Shown piece by piece: positions 1-8,615 of a stretch of 64,000 bases of DNA. How positions within the stretch are numbered: the stretch's first letter is position 1; each line of letters begins with the position of its first letter. Location: the NCBI GenBank assembly GCA_019038695.1, contig JAHOYZ010000023.1:62001-126000 (forward strand). The letters run 5' to 3'. The position numbers and the translations under genes are program-made. Under the pieces are notes generated by a model. That model saw nothing but the letters and a program-made list of their open reading frames with translations, was not told the origin of the DNA and did not search any database. Source of the stretch: Candidatus Zixiibacteriota bacterium. Its GTDB lineage: Bacteria; Zixibacteria; MSB-5A5; GN15; FEB-12.

Positions 1-729
1 CTTGTAGATATTCTTGTTCTCAATAAAGCCGACCAGATCAACAATATCGGCAATGTTAAGATCGGTCACCATCGACTGCAATTCCCCGGTCATTTCCCCA
101 CGGCCCGCCAGCGAAAGTTTGATATTCGGTATTCTTGATTTGGCCCGGGCGAGTGCTCTAAGAAGAATATCCAGACCGTAGATTGATTTGTGATTTTTTA
201 TAAAGCAAAGACGAAGATAATCCATCGATGGCAGTGGTTCAGTAGTGTTTGGAACGTTCACCCCAAAAGGAATGACGGAGATTCGCTGCTCTACTGCCGG
301 GAGAAGATTTCGGGTAGTCTTCCGAAGAAAGTCGCTGGTAGCTGTGATATGAGTAGCTTTTCCAAGTTGGTACCTAAGCCACGCGCGGCGTAATCTAGTG
401 GAAGGGAAATCTACAACATCGGATCCCCATACCGACATCACTAACGGAGAGAACCGTGACCATACCCCCCACAAACCGAAGCCGGAGACATAATGCAAAT
501 GGATGAGATCCGGTTTGAACGCCTGTGCTTCTCGCACTGCCGTAGAGGCATGAGCTAGGTACGACCATCGTCCACTTCGCGGGAAAACAACAGTCTCGCA
601 TCCGTCAACCTCCCAACCGTCGAGAGAGATTACCTTGACCTCGCAGCCCCGTTCACGCAGGCCAGCGGCCCAGCGATGAATGTGGACCGAATTGGCCCAA
701 CCGAAAATGACAATCCGCTTGTTGGTCAT
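1..729 (-). CDS. Glycosyltransferase family 4, C-terminus outside window
   Basis: This reading frame opens at an ATG at 727-729 and stays open to the window edge, giving 243 residues of the N-terminal half. It begins MTNKRIVIFGWANSVHIHRW, the usual start of a GT4 (GT-B fold) enzyme with its first beta strand and a His-Arg pair. Further on come HLHYVSGFGLWG and a VWGSDV segment typical of the acceptor domain, then the linker into the nucleotide-sugar domain (GELQSMV...VGFIENK). The C-terminal donor-binding E-x7-E region is cut off. The role is probably sugar transfer to a lipid-linked glycan at the inner membrane, with unknown substrate. The upstream neighbour is divergent. Confidence 0.8.
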   Translation of the reverse strand, partial: MTNKRIVIFGWANSVHIHRWAAGLRERGCEVKVISLDGWEVDGCETVVFPRSGRWSYLAHASTAVREAQAFKPDLIHLHYVSGFGLWGVWSRFSPLVMSVWGSDVVDFPSTRLRRAWLRYQLGKATHITATSDFLRKTTRNLLPAVEQRISVIPFGVNVPNTTEPLPSMDYLRLCFIKNHKSIYGLDILLRALARAKSRIPNIKLSLAGRGEMTGELQSMVTDLNIADIVDLVGFIENKNIYK

Positions 730-888
730 TCTAAATGATACGAAGATAATCATCCATCTGTCAACTCGTTGTCTCCTTTACAAGTGCTGTATGTCTTACC
801 TGATATGAGAGGATCGTCATTCAGGGTGCAATCGCGGTCACTGAAAAAAACTTGCCGGAGACAAGCTTTCTTGATTAGGATGAAAGTA

Positions 889-1701
889 ATGATACAGGAC
901 TTTACACATTCAGTATTAGGCCGCACCGGTATCGAAGTTCATCGACTCGGTCTGTCGGCCACTTACCGGCCGGGCAAAAAGACCCTTCACCGCGCCCTTG
1001 ACGCTGGCCTTAACTATGTTTTTATGTACGGTTTCGATACTCAGATGAAAAGTGTTCTTCGGGATGAGATTGTTAACAATCGCGACCGATTCGTTATCGC
1101 TACCGGCGCTTACAACTACATCTGGTGGCATTCGGACATTCGCAAGACCCTTGAGAAACGCCTGCGGCAGTTAAGGACTGATCACATTGATGTCTTTCTG
1201 TTCATGGGCGTAATGAAAGAGAAGGAATTCCCGGAGCACATAAGAGAGGAACTGTATCGGCTAAAGGAGGAAGGCAAAGTGCGCGCCATTGGTATCTCAA
1301 CGCACGACCGAAAGTTTGCCGGAAAGCTGGCGACGGATGGAGCACAGGATGTTCTGATGGTACGATACAATGCCGCTCATCGCGGGGCTGAAGAGGACGT
1401 GTTTCCTCATCTGCAGAAGCATAATCCCGGTATAATCAGTTTCACTGCCACGCGTTGGCGGTATCTAATCAAACGACCTTCAGGATATCCAAAAGGCGAT
1501 CGTCTTCCCACTCCCGGCGAATGCTATCGCTTTGTCCTCTCCAATCCCAATGTCGATGTCTGCATGATGGCTCCATCTAATCAAAAACAGCTCGAACATA
1601 ACCTCACCACTCTCGAAGAGGGACCGCTCAGCGACGAAGATATGGAGTTTATGAAGCAATTCGGTGATCGAGTGCATCACACGAGGAAGTGGTTCATGTA
1701 A
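889..1701 (+). CDS. Aldo/keto-reductase-fold protein lacking the catalytic tetrad
   Basis: The protein of about 270 residues follows the aldo/keto reductase barrel order: LGRTGIEVHRLGL at the N-terminus, LRQLRTDHIDVF, KEEGKVRAIGIS, and a C-terminal cofactor-side segment NPNVDVCMMAPSN. The four catalytic positions of the family look replaced. The Asp of the usual GINFFDTA is Phe in GLNYVFMY, the Tyr five residues later is not present, the Lys of IATK is Gly in IATGAYN, and the His of IDLYQxH is Met in IDVFLFM. The start is placed at the ATG at 889, nine bases after AGGA. An in-frame ATG at 880 and a much longer frame from 769 are less likely. Either a non-redox or a divergent activity is possible. 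Confidence 0.7.
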   Translation: MIQDFTHSVLGRTGIEVHRLGLSATYRPGKKTLHRALDAGLNYVFMYGFDTQMKSVLRDEIVNNRDRFVIATGAYNYIWWHSDIRKTLEKRLRQLRTDHIDVFLFMGVMKEKEFPEHIREELYRLKEEGKVRAIGISTHDRKFAGKLATDGAQDVLMVRYNAAHRGAEEDVFPHLQKHNPGIISFTATRWRYLIKRPSGYPKGDRLPTPGECYRFVLSNPNVDVCMMAPSNQKQLEHNLTTLEEGPLSDEDMEFMKQFGDRVHHTRKWFM

Positions 1702-1742
1702 GCCGGAACCTGATCGGAATCGAAGGGGCAGGACCAGACAGG

Positions 1743-3023
1743 TTAGGGCTGTTCCTTAGGCTGAGGTAATTTTGAAGAAGGGGCTTCGGGATGGCTACGG
1801 TTCTGGCGAATACTCAACACTATCGCTCCTGCTCCGGCAATCGCCGCCAACAGATACACGAAAAAGCCAATCACCGGCACCGCGAAAATAATGGTCAGGA
1901 TAATCAGCCCGACCAGTAATTGCCACTTGCCCAGCTCGATCGGTTTGGTCTTGAAAATCCTGACCAGCCAGTAACCGATCAGGAAGGCCATGACAATCTT
2001 GCCGGCATAGAAGATGATTCCTCCGGACACCGCCGTGAAGCTGGTAATAGGCAGCATCAGGATCGAGAACACCAGAGCCGCTACCCCAATGGCCGCGCTG
2101 TCAGTGGTTGATACTATCAGCCCCACAACCATCAGTACCAGAGAGACAGCCAACACCATCAGGCTGAAGGCAAAGCCCAGCAGGGCTAGAAAACCGGAAG
2201 CTAGAGAAACAGAAAACCGGTCCCGCAGCTGTCTAAAGGACTCTAGCGCATGTCGTCGAAATATGGCCACTATGATGATTCCAAACAGGAACGCGGCCAG
2301 GAGTTTGGAGGACGAGAGGAGAAAGTCAGAGGTAAAATCATCACCTTCGTCATCAGAACTCTCAGTCCCACAACATGGCACCCAAACTGTCTCCCCTTCG
2401 ATGATTGCGCCGTCACTGATCTCAATTCCCGAGGTGTCGATAGTCTCGTAGGTCAGATTGCCGGTGATTACAGTCGCAGCTTTAATCCGAATCTGCTTTG
2501 CCTTCAGGCTGACATCTCCCTCGAACGTGCCATCGATAATGATCGTGTCAGCTTCAAGGGTCGAGGCGTTGCCCCGGATAGTGCCGGACACGCTGATTGA
2601 TTGCCCCCAGAGGTTAACCCCCTGTTCGATAACAGCGGCGGGGCCAATCTCGATATGTAGGCCACCAGCTAAAAGTGCTCGACCGACAAAACCACCCACT
2701 TCAATATCCATCCCGAAAGCGCGCAGAGTTCTATCTACCCGGCCACTATGTCTCACATCTTGAGCAAAAATGTTGGCCGAGCCGAAGACATGTCCGTTGA
2801 TGACAATACTGCTGGCCGCTCCCAACAGATCCCCTTCAATCGCGCCATCAATAGTGATCTTCTCACATGCTGCATAAAGGTCGTCGTTGATCTGATGGAG
2901 ATTGGTTATGTGCAGACGTTTATCGGTTTCGAAAACTGAACCACCGACACTGCCAGCCAGCAGCACAGTACTCATCATTATGATTGAAACAACCCAAGAA
3001 CTTGTTGATGACCGCTTAACCAT
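1743..3023 (-). CDS. Membrane protein with bactofilin-like beta-helix domain
   Basis: The 426-residue protein starts with a likely signal peptide (SSWVVSIIMMSTVLLAGSVG). It is followed by about 200 residues of short hydrophobic repeats (ITIDGAIEGDLLGAASSIVI, VSGTIRGNASTLEADTIII, DGTFEGDVSLKAKQIRIK) typical of polymer-forming bactofilin-type beta helices. After an acidic linker with CC (VPCCGTESSDDEGDD) there are about five to six membrane segments and a proline-rich basic tail. Bactofilins are normally cytosolic polymers. Here the signal peptide and the C-terminal membrane domain suggest that the helix faces the periplasm. The gene is convergent with the aldo/keto reductase-like gene. The function is unknown; a scaffold or anchor role is inferred. 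Confidence 0.7.
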   Translation of the reverse strand: MVKRSSTSSWVVSIIMMSTVLLAGSVGGSVFETDKRLHITNLHQINDDLYAACEKITIDGAIEGDLLGAASSIVINGHVFGSANIFAQDVRHSGRVDRTLRAFGMDIEVGGFVGRALLAGGLHIEIGPAAVIEQGVNLWGQSISVSGTIRGNASTLEADTIIIDGTFEGDVSLKAKQIRIKAATVITGNLTYETIDTSGIEISDGAIIEGETVWVPCCGTESSDDEGDDFTSDFLLSSSKLLAAFLFGIIIVAIFRRHALESFRQLRDRFSVSLASGFLALLGFAFSLMVLAVSLVLMVVGLIVSTTDSAAIGVAALVFSILMLPITSFTAVSGGIIFYAGKIVMAFLIGYWLVRIFKTKPIELGKWQLLVGLIILTIIFAVPVIGFFVYLLAAIAGAGAIVLSIRQNRSHPEAPSSKLPQPKEQP

Positions 3024-3484
3024 AACTTCAGTCCGACTCCATTATCTCAGTTCGCTAATAACGGAACGTCTATCCGGCACTACTTCCATTCTGCCACCAC
3101 GAACTGCTTATCATTACCTTACCATCTGGTACGGGCTAATTCCCGGCAGGTTGCCAAATCAATAAGACATCACAAGCCACAGAGCCAGTAAAATATCTAC
3201 TCAGGCCGATTCCCGGATGGCCTGATCGCCCTTATTGACAAGCAGGATCCCTTATCGATCCTGACGGTACCATTGGGGCTTACTATTGACCGGAGCATAC
3301 CTACCACCACGGGCGACCCTATCATAAGAGACTGTAACTTATGGTTCTGGGAGTAATGGTTCTGAGGGTAATCTAACTCGCGGGTTTTTCCGGTTCTGAA
3401 GCGGCCATTTACTCCTAAAACGCTCTGCCGTATTAACCTTATCGCATTCCGGTCGATATACGGGCTATACGGGATGTTACAATT
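3024..3484. other. Divergent intergenic region, no gene seen
   Basis: This 461-base spacer separates the bactofilin-like gene (minus) from the diguanylate cyclase gene (plus), so it must hold promoters for both. I see a short direct repeat (ATGGTTCTG followed by GAGTAATGGTTCTGAG near 3342-3370) and a doubled TATACGGG just before the plus gene, but no convincing -35/-10 pair. I find no c-di-GMP riboswitch motif. The open frame reading from 3655 into this spacer is a shadow of the cyclase gene. Confidence 0.4.
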
Positions 3485-5041
3485 ATGAAACTGTTCCTCG
3501 ATAGAAATAAAACGCTGCTTCCGCGGCTCGACAGCATGTACCTGCTGATCAGACTGGGTATATTGGCTTTCTATGCCTGGTTTATGTTCGAGCATGATCT
3601 TCATATTCAAGAGCCACTCTTGATTTACGCTATTCTGGCCACATTTGTGGCTCACCTTGTAATCTTCTATACTGCTATCCTGGGTCGATTTGATATCAAG
3701 CTGGCCTATCTGGTAACCATTGTTCTCGATATCCTTGTTGTGCCAATGATGGTGACTCTGTCTGGTGGCTTTGATTCCTCATTCTATGTGATATTCCTGA
3801 TGACAATCTCGGTAGCGGCCTATGTGTTGCGGTTCTGGTTTGCAGTCTCGGCCACCTGTTTGATAATTGGTGTCTACCTGCTGTCGATCCAAACATCCCT
3901 GAGCCTTGCCACACTGTATGATGTCTCACTTCGGACAGGGCTATTCCTGGTCTCTTTCTTAGCCATTTCCTATATCTCAAAATACATGAGGCGATCTGAA
4001 AAGAGATTGCTTCACTTGTTCGACACGCTCAATATGCGTACTTCAGAGTTAGAGCGCTCTCAGGGACAGATGGAGATGGTGTACGCCAATATGCGGAACC
4101 TGTCAACTATTCTTGAACCAGATGATGTTGTTAGGGAAACCACAAGTATTCTTGGTTCCATTCTGGATTATCCGGACCATTCAATAATCTTTCGCGACAA
4201 GAGCGACCAATTCGTATACCGCGTGCGGTCGGTGAACGGAAACGCAAATTACCATATGAAAACCGTCGATACAGAGAAATTCTCCTTGGCCAAGATGGTC
4301 TCAAAACTTGATGAGCCGGTGCGAATCCTTGATACCCGAAGTCGTGACGACTTTGTGCCTCTGGTTGGGGAAACGCAATCCGCGATGATAGTTCCCATGA
4401 ATTCGCATGGTGTGATTAATGGAGTAGTAATCGTTGAATCCAACCATGCCAAGGCGTTCACCGAGCGAGACCTGCAAACTCTTTCAATGGTGGCCCGTTC
4501 GGCCGCTATGGCTCTGGAGAACGCCGAGCTGCACAAACAGACCGAAGCATTGACCATTATCGACGATCTCACCGGTGCCTACAACTACCGCTATTTCATC
4601 CGTAAGTTCGAGGAAGAAAAACGACGGGCCAGTCGCTATGGAGTGGCGCTGTCCCTGATAATGATAGACATTGACTGGTTCAAGAAATTCAACGATACTT
4701 ATGGTCATGAGATCGGCAATCAGATGCTCAGTCATCTGGCCAGAATCATCCAGGGCAGTATTCGTGATGTTGATATTTTCTCCCGTTACGGTGGTGAGGA
4801 ATTTGTCGTCATCCTGCCCCAGACCGGACAGGAGGAAGCAACTGTTATCGGTGAGCGTATCCGAAGCAATGTTATGGAATCGGTGATCAGTGCCGCCGAG
4901 GAACAGTTGCGAATTACGGTCTCGGTAGGCGTTAGTTCTTTTCCTGAGAACGGTCGTCCACAGGAAGAGTTGGTGTCGGCGGCAGATCGTGCTCTTTATC
5001 AGGCCAAGGATGAAGGAAGAAATCTCGTATGTGTATTGTAA
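3485..5041 (+). CDS. Membrane-bound GAF-GGDEF diguanylate cyclase
   Basis: The 518-residue protein has about five to six N-terminal membrane segments (residues 15-165), a short coiled linker (LNMRTSELERSQGQMEMV), a GAF-like sensory domain (about 200-345), and a C-terminal GGDEF domain. The active site is intact: RYGGEEF near residue 436, IDIDWFKKFNDTYGHEIGN before it, and an inhibitory-site RxxD (RDVD) five residues upstream of GGEEF. It should make cyclic di-GMP from two GTP at the inner membrane and be product-inhibited. The next gene, nagZ, starts 63 bases downstream, so co-transcription with the cell-wall genes is possible. Confidence 0.93.
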   Translation: MKLFLDRNKTLLPRLDSMYLLIRLGILAFYAWFMFEHDLHIQEPLLIYAILATFVAHLVIFYTAILGRFDIKLAYLVTIVLDILVVPMMVTLSGGFDSSFYVIFLMTISVAAYVLRFWFAVSATCLIIGVYLLSIQTSLSLATLYDVSLRTGLFLVSFLAISYISKYMRRSEKRLLHLFDTLNMRTSELERSQGQMEMVYANMRNLSTILEPDDVVRETTSILGSILDYPDHSIIFRDKSDQFVYRVRSVNGNANYHMKTVDTEKFSLAKMVSKLDEPVRILDTRSRDDFVPLVGETQSAMIVPMNSHGVINGVVIVESNHAKAFTERDLQTLSMVARSAAMALENAELHKQTEALTIIDDLTGAYNYRYFIRKFEEEKRRASRYGVALSLIMIDIDWFKKFNDTYGHEIGNQMLSHLARIIQGSIRDVDIFSRYGGEEFVVILPQTGQEEATVIGERIRSNVMESVISAAEEQLRITVSVGVSSFPENGRPQEELVSAADRALYQAKDEGRNLVCVL

Positions 5042-5104
5042 AAAGTGTTTTTGGTTCACGATATCTAATGTTTGCGACCGCAATCCGGTGCAGGGGATAA
5101 GAAT

Positions 5105-6103
5105 ATGTCAGATTATCTGAAACGTATTGGTCAATTGTTCATCGTGGGATTTCCCGGTAAGGAGCCGCCCTCTTCATTTCTTCGGTTTCTCGAAGAGAGA
5201 CGTATTGGTGGTGTGATCCTATTTGAGGAGAACTGTCCATCTTTGAAGAAAACGCGAGAGAACGTCAAGCTCATACGAGACGTCTGCGGAGATAACACAC
5301 CATTCATTGCGATCGATCAGGAAGGTGGGCGTGTTTGCCGTCTGAGAGGTGCCCCGGTTGAGATCCGATCCGCCTGGGAGTATGGGCAGGACGGCAATGT
5401 CGAGCGTTTCCGTGAAGAATATGAGCGTTCAGTGCTGGTTCTGGAGTCGTTGGGTATCAACCTGAATCTCGCTCCGGTCTGTGATGTTTTTCTCAATCCT
5501 GAGAATAACTGTTGCGACGGGCGCTGTTTTGGCACTACACCAGAAGTGGTTAAACCTTTTGTGGTGGCCGCAGTAGAGGCTTCACGAACGGCTGGTGTAC
5601 TCAGTTGTCTAAAGCATTTTCCAGGGTTAGGTGCCAGTAGTATCGATCCCCACCAGAAAACTGCCACCGCCGATTATGATGAACTAATCTGGACCAACCG
5701 GGAGCGGATTCCATTTGCGGCTGGTGTGTCCGCCGGGGCAGACCTCATTATGACCACCCATATCTTGCTGCCCGAGTTCGACGATGTTATTGCAACAGGA
5801 TCAAGAGGTATCATCGAGTCGCTCGTGCGCAAATCACTTGATTTCGATGGTCCCGTCATCACCGACGATCTTGCTATGGCTGGTGCCCAGGAACTGGGCG
5901 AGGTTGGTCGACGCACCATAGCGGCCTTCCAGGCCGGACACGACCTGCTGCTGTTTGGTAGTGACTTTATGCTGGCCTCACGCGCTTATGACTATTTCTG
6001 TGATTGTGTTCGTCTCGGTGAGATCAGCCAACAGCGTCTCCAGAGGGCGCTCGACCGGGTGTCAGGGATTAAGTTCAAACTCGACAGGTCAGTCCTGCGC
6101 TGA
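5105..6103 (+). CDS. nagZ: Beta-N-acetylhexosaminidase (NagZ, GH3)
   Basis: The 332-residue protein matches single-domain GH3 NagZ. It has FIAIDQEGGRVCRL (substrate site), NLAPVCDV, KHFPGLGASSIDPH (the Asp-x-His acid/base loop, with Pro in the usual Ser position), and VITDDLAM with the nucleophile Asp. NagZ removes GlcNAc from GlcNAc-1,6-anhydroMurNAc muropeptides during peptidoglycan recycling. No signal peptide is visible, so it is cytosolic. The start is the ATG at 5105 preceded by GGGGA; an upstream in-frame ATG at 5072 lacks a good ribosome site. The gene is 12 bases before anmK, which acts on a downstream recycling intermediate. Confidence 0.93.
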   Translation: MSDYLKRIGQLFIVGFPGKEPPSSFLRFLEERRIGGVILFEENCPSLKKTRENVKLIRDVCGDNTPFIAIDQEGGRVCRLRGAPVEIRSAWEYGQDGNVERFREEYERSVLVLESLGINLNLAPVCDVFLNPENNCCDGRCFGTTPEVVKPFVVAAVEASRTAGVLSCLKHFPGLGASSIDPHQKTATADYDELIWTNRERIPFAAGVSAGADLIMTTHILLPEFDDVIATGSRGIIESLVRKSLDFDGPVITDDLAMAGAQELGEVGRRTIAAFQAGHDLLLFGSDFMLASRAYDYFCDCVRLGEISQQRLQRALDRVSGIKFKLDRSVLR

Positions 6104-6115
6104 TTCTTTATAGCT

Positions 6116-7306
6116 ATGTTAATGCAACGGCTTCTTCAACGCCGACGTCTCGTAGTTCTGGGGCTGAACTCCGGGACCTCGGCCGACGGCCTTGATCTGG
6201 CAGTGGTCCGCATCTCTCGATCCCAAACGGGTCTCCGCACCACTTTCATACACGGCCATACTGTACCATATTCCAAGACACTTAGAGAGCGAGTTCTCAA
6301 GCTGGCTGATGCCAGAACTGTAACGCTCGAAGAAGTCGTCCTTCTGGATAACCTACTGGGGCAGTTCTATGGGCAGCAGGCTGCAAGTTGTTGTGACGAC
6401 ATGGCGGCTCGGAACACAAAGCTTCATCTGGTTGCTTCTCACGGCCAGACCGTGCGACATATTCCCCAGATAACTCGTATCGGCCCATACCATGTCAACG
6501 GCACTCTGCAGCTTGGCAGTCTGGATCAGATCGCCGCTGTGACAGGGTTGCCGGTGGTCGGTGATTTTCGACAGGCTGATATTGCCATTGGGGGCGAGGG
6601 TGCGCCTATTACTACTGGAGCCGTACAACGATTGTTCGGAACGCAGAAATCCCGACTGATTGTCAATATTGGGGGTATGGCGAATTATTTTTACCTTCCC
6701 GGCCGACAAACTCGATTTACATTGATGGCCTGTGATTGTGGACCGGGCAACAGTTTGTCTGATATCTTGACGGCACAGTTATTTCATCGTCCATTTGATC
6801 GCGATGGTCGCCTCGCTCGAAAGGGTCACGCAAGCCAACGTCTGATGTTATACCTGCAAAAAGAAGAGTTCTTCAAGGGCCAGGCACAATCGACCGGTCG
6901 GGAGACATTTGGTGTATACATGGCCGACAAGATGATAAAGCACGGACGGAAGCTGGGACTGGGTAACGTTGATCTGGTTGCTACCGCCGCCGAACTTACG
7001 GCGATAACCATAGCCGAAGCGGTGCAACCATTGCTTGAAGATGATACTTCGTTGTCGAAATTGTATTTGACCGGCGGTGGACGAAATAACATGTTCATTC
7101 GAGAGAGGTTAGATGCGCACTTGCCCGACCTTGAGGTGGGCTTGATTGATGATCTTGGCCTCGATGGCGATTATGTTGAAGCCGCTTCCTATGCCGTCAT
7201 CGGTGAGGCTTGTTTGCGTTCGGAACCAATAAACCGGACCACTAGAACCGGAGCGGCTCAAACTCTGAGGCCGGTGCTGGGTCATATTGCTCAGCCACCC
7301 GCGTAA
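6116..7306 (+). CDS. anmK: Anhydro-N-acetylmuramic acid kinase (AnmK)
   Basis: At 396 residues this is slightly longer than typical AnmK. It carries the N-terminal phosphate-binding loop GLNSGTSADGLDLAVV, VASHGQTVRH, VVGDFRQADIAIGGEGAPI with the catalytic Asp, NIGGMANYFYLP, and the C-terminal LYLTGGGRNNMFI. AnmK opens 1,6-anhydroMurNAc and phosphorylates it to MurNAc-6-phosphate. It sits between nagZ (12 bases) and the SpoIID gene (8 bases) in an apparent operon. No MurQ etherase is seen in the window, so the next recycling step must lie elsewhere. Confidence 0.95.
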   Translation: MLMQRLLQRRRLVVLGLNSGTSADGLDLAVVRISRSQTGLRTTFIHGHTVPYSKTLRERVLKLADARTVTLEEVVLLDNLLGQFYGQQAASCCDDMAARNTKLHLVASHGQTVRHIPQITRIGPYHVNGTLQLGSLDQIAAVTGLPVVGDFRQADIAIGGEGAPITTGAVQRLFGTQKSRLIVNIGGMANYFYLPGRQTRFTLMACDCGPGNSLSDILTAQLFHRPFDRDGRLARKGHASQRLMLYLQKEEFFKGQAQSTGRETFGVYMADKMIKHGRKLGLGNVDLVATAAELTAITIAEAVQPLLEDDTSLSKLYLTGGGRNNMFIRERLDAHLPDLEVGLIDDLGLDGDYVEAASYAVIGEACLRSEPINRTTRTGAAQTLRPVLGHIAQPPA

Positions 7307-7314
7307 GGATTTTT

Positions 7315-8604
7315 ATGGACGAGAACAACTGCAGTAGTAGCCGTATGCGATGGTTCGTGAAAATTGCCGCTCGGCTGGGCACCGGCCTGTGCATTATGCT
7401 TTTGGTCTGGAGTTGTGCTACCGTACCCGGACTCAAGGACGAAGAACCTGGCTCATTCATCCGTGTTCCATTTGTCAGGGTCCTTCTGGGGGAGAACGAG
7501 GAAGAAGCCGGCTTCTCGGCCCCGAAAGCTTTCGCCGTTGAATGCCTGACTGGTGGACAACAGGCTGTGTACTACTCCAGCCGTCCAGTGACAGTCCGGA
7601 GCCAGGGAAGTTTTCTGACGGTAGTGAGCAATACGGGGACAACGATCCAGGACAATGTCGATGAAGTGAACATCATCCCGCGCGGATCCGGCAACTACAT
7701 CAACCTCTACGGCAAACCATACCGGGGTATCACGCAAGTACTACCCTACGGACGAAATGTACAGCTTATCAATATCGTCTATATGGAAGATTATCTGCGA
7801 GGCGTTGTGCCACCCGAGATTGGCAAGCGAACGAAAAATGAGCTGGAGGCAGTTAAAGCCCAGGCGGTTGCCGCCCGTACTTACGCTCTTTCTCATTTGC
7901 AACAATATCCGTCCGAACGTTATGACATGAAAGCCTCTATCTATGATCAGGTATACGAAGGCACTAAGGTCGAGAACTCCGTCGCCAATCGAGCTATTGA
8001 TGAAACAGCAGGCAATGTGATTATGTATGAAGACAAGATGATTGAAGCCTACTACCACTCTACTTGTGGTGGTGCTACCGATGATATTGCTCATGTCTGG
8101 GATCGCAAGTCGATTCCGTATCTCAAAGCGGTTACCGATGATGGCGCTTGTTCATGGTCGAAGTACTACAACTGGAAAGAACACTTCACCGAAAAACAAC
8201 TACGCGGCAGGATAGAACAGTATATGGCCAGTGATCGAGGTCGGGATATGCGGATCGGAGAAATCAGAGATATCACAATTGGCGAGCGTACCCCCGGCAA
8301 TCGCATCGCAAAACTGACTATCCATACCGACAACGACAACTATCGTTTCTTCCGAGATCGCATTCGTTGGGTAATCGGACGTACTTCCAATCCGGACCTT
8401 ATCCTTCCCTCAGATCGATTCGATGTCATTATCACGCGTGACGGGGCGGGCAGTATCCAGAATATCACCTTCCAGGGACAGGGTTACGGCCACGGTGTTG
8501 GCATGTGTCAGTGTGGAGCGATTGGCAAAGCCCGACAGGGTGAATTGTTCGGTGATATCTTACGGCATTACTACCAGGGAACGGAAATCCGAAAACTGTA
8601 TTAG
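7315..8604 (+). CDS. SpoIID/LytB-domain lipoprotein, likely lytic transglycosylase
   Basis: This 429-residue protein has an N-terminal hydrophobic stretch ending LLVWSC, a plausible lipobox, so it is probably a lipoprotein. An N-terminal beta-rich region is followed by a SpoIID domain: YLRGVVPPEIG, ELEAVKAQAVAARTYAL, EAYYHSTCGGATDD and GQGYGHGVGMCQCGAIG. SpoIID proteins cleave denuded glycan strands and leave 1,6-anhydroMurNAc ends. The adjacent nagZ and anmK genes act on exactly this type of product. The start ATG has AAGGA six bases upstream. Assignment to the family is clear; the enzyme activity is inferred. Confidence 0.9.
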   Translation: MDENNCSSSRMRWFVKIAARLGTGLCIMLLVWSCATVPGLKDEEPGSFIRVPFVRVLLGENEEEAGFSAPKAFAVECLTGGQQAVYYSSRPVTVRSQGSFLTVVSNTGTTIQDNVDEVNIIPRGSGNYINLYGKPYRGITQVLPYGRNVQLINIVYMEDYLRGVVPPEIGKRTKNELEAVKAQAVAARTYALSHLQQYPSERYDMKASIYDQVYEGTKVENSVANRAIDETAGNVIMYEDKMIEAYYHSTCGGATDDIAHVWDRKSIPYLKAVTDDGACSWSKYYNWKEHFTEKQLRGRIEQYMASDRGRDMRIGEIRDITIGERTPGNRIAKLTIHTDNDNYRFFRDRIRWVIGRTSNPDLILPSDRFDVIITRDGAGSIQNITFQGQGYGHGVGMCQCGAIGKARQGELFGDILRHYYQGTEIRKLY

Positions 8605-8615
8605 AAGGCATACGG

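Noticed and set aside
3197-3655. 152-codon minus-strand open frame
   Set aside because: Overlaps the start of the diguanylate cyclase gene antisense and has the composition of a shadow frame.
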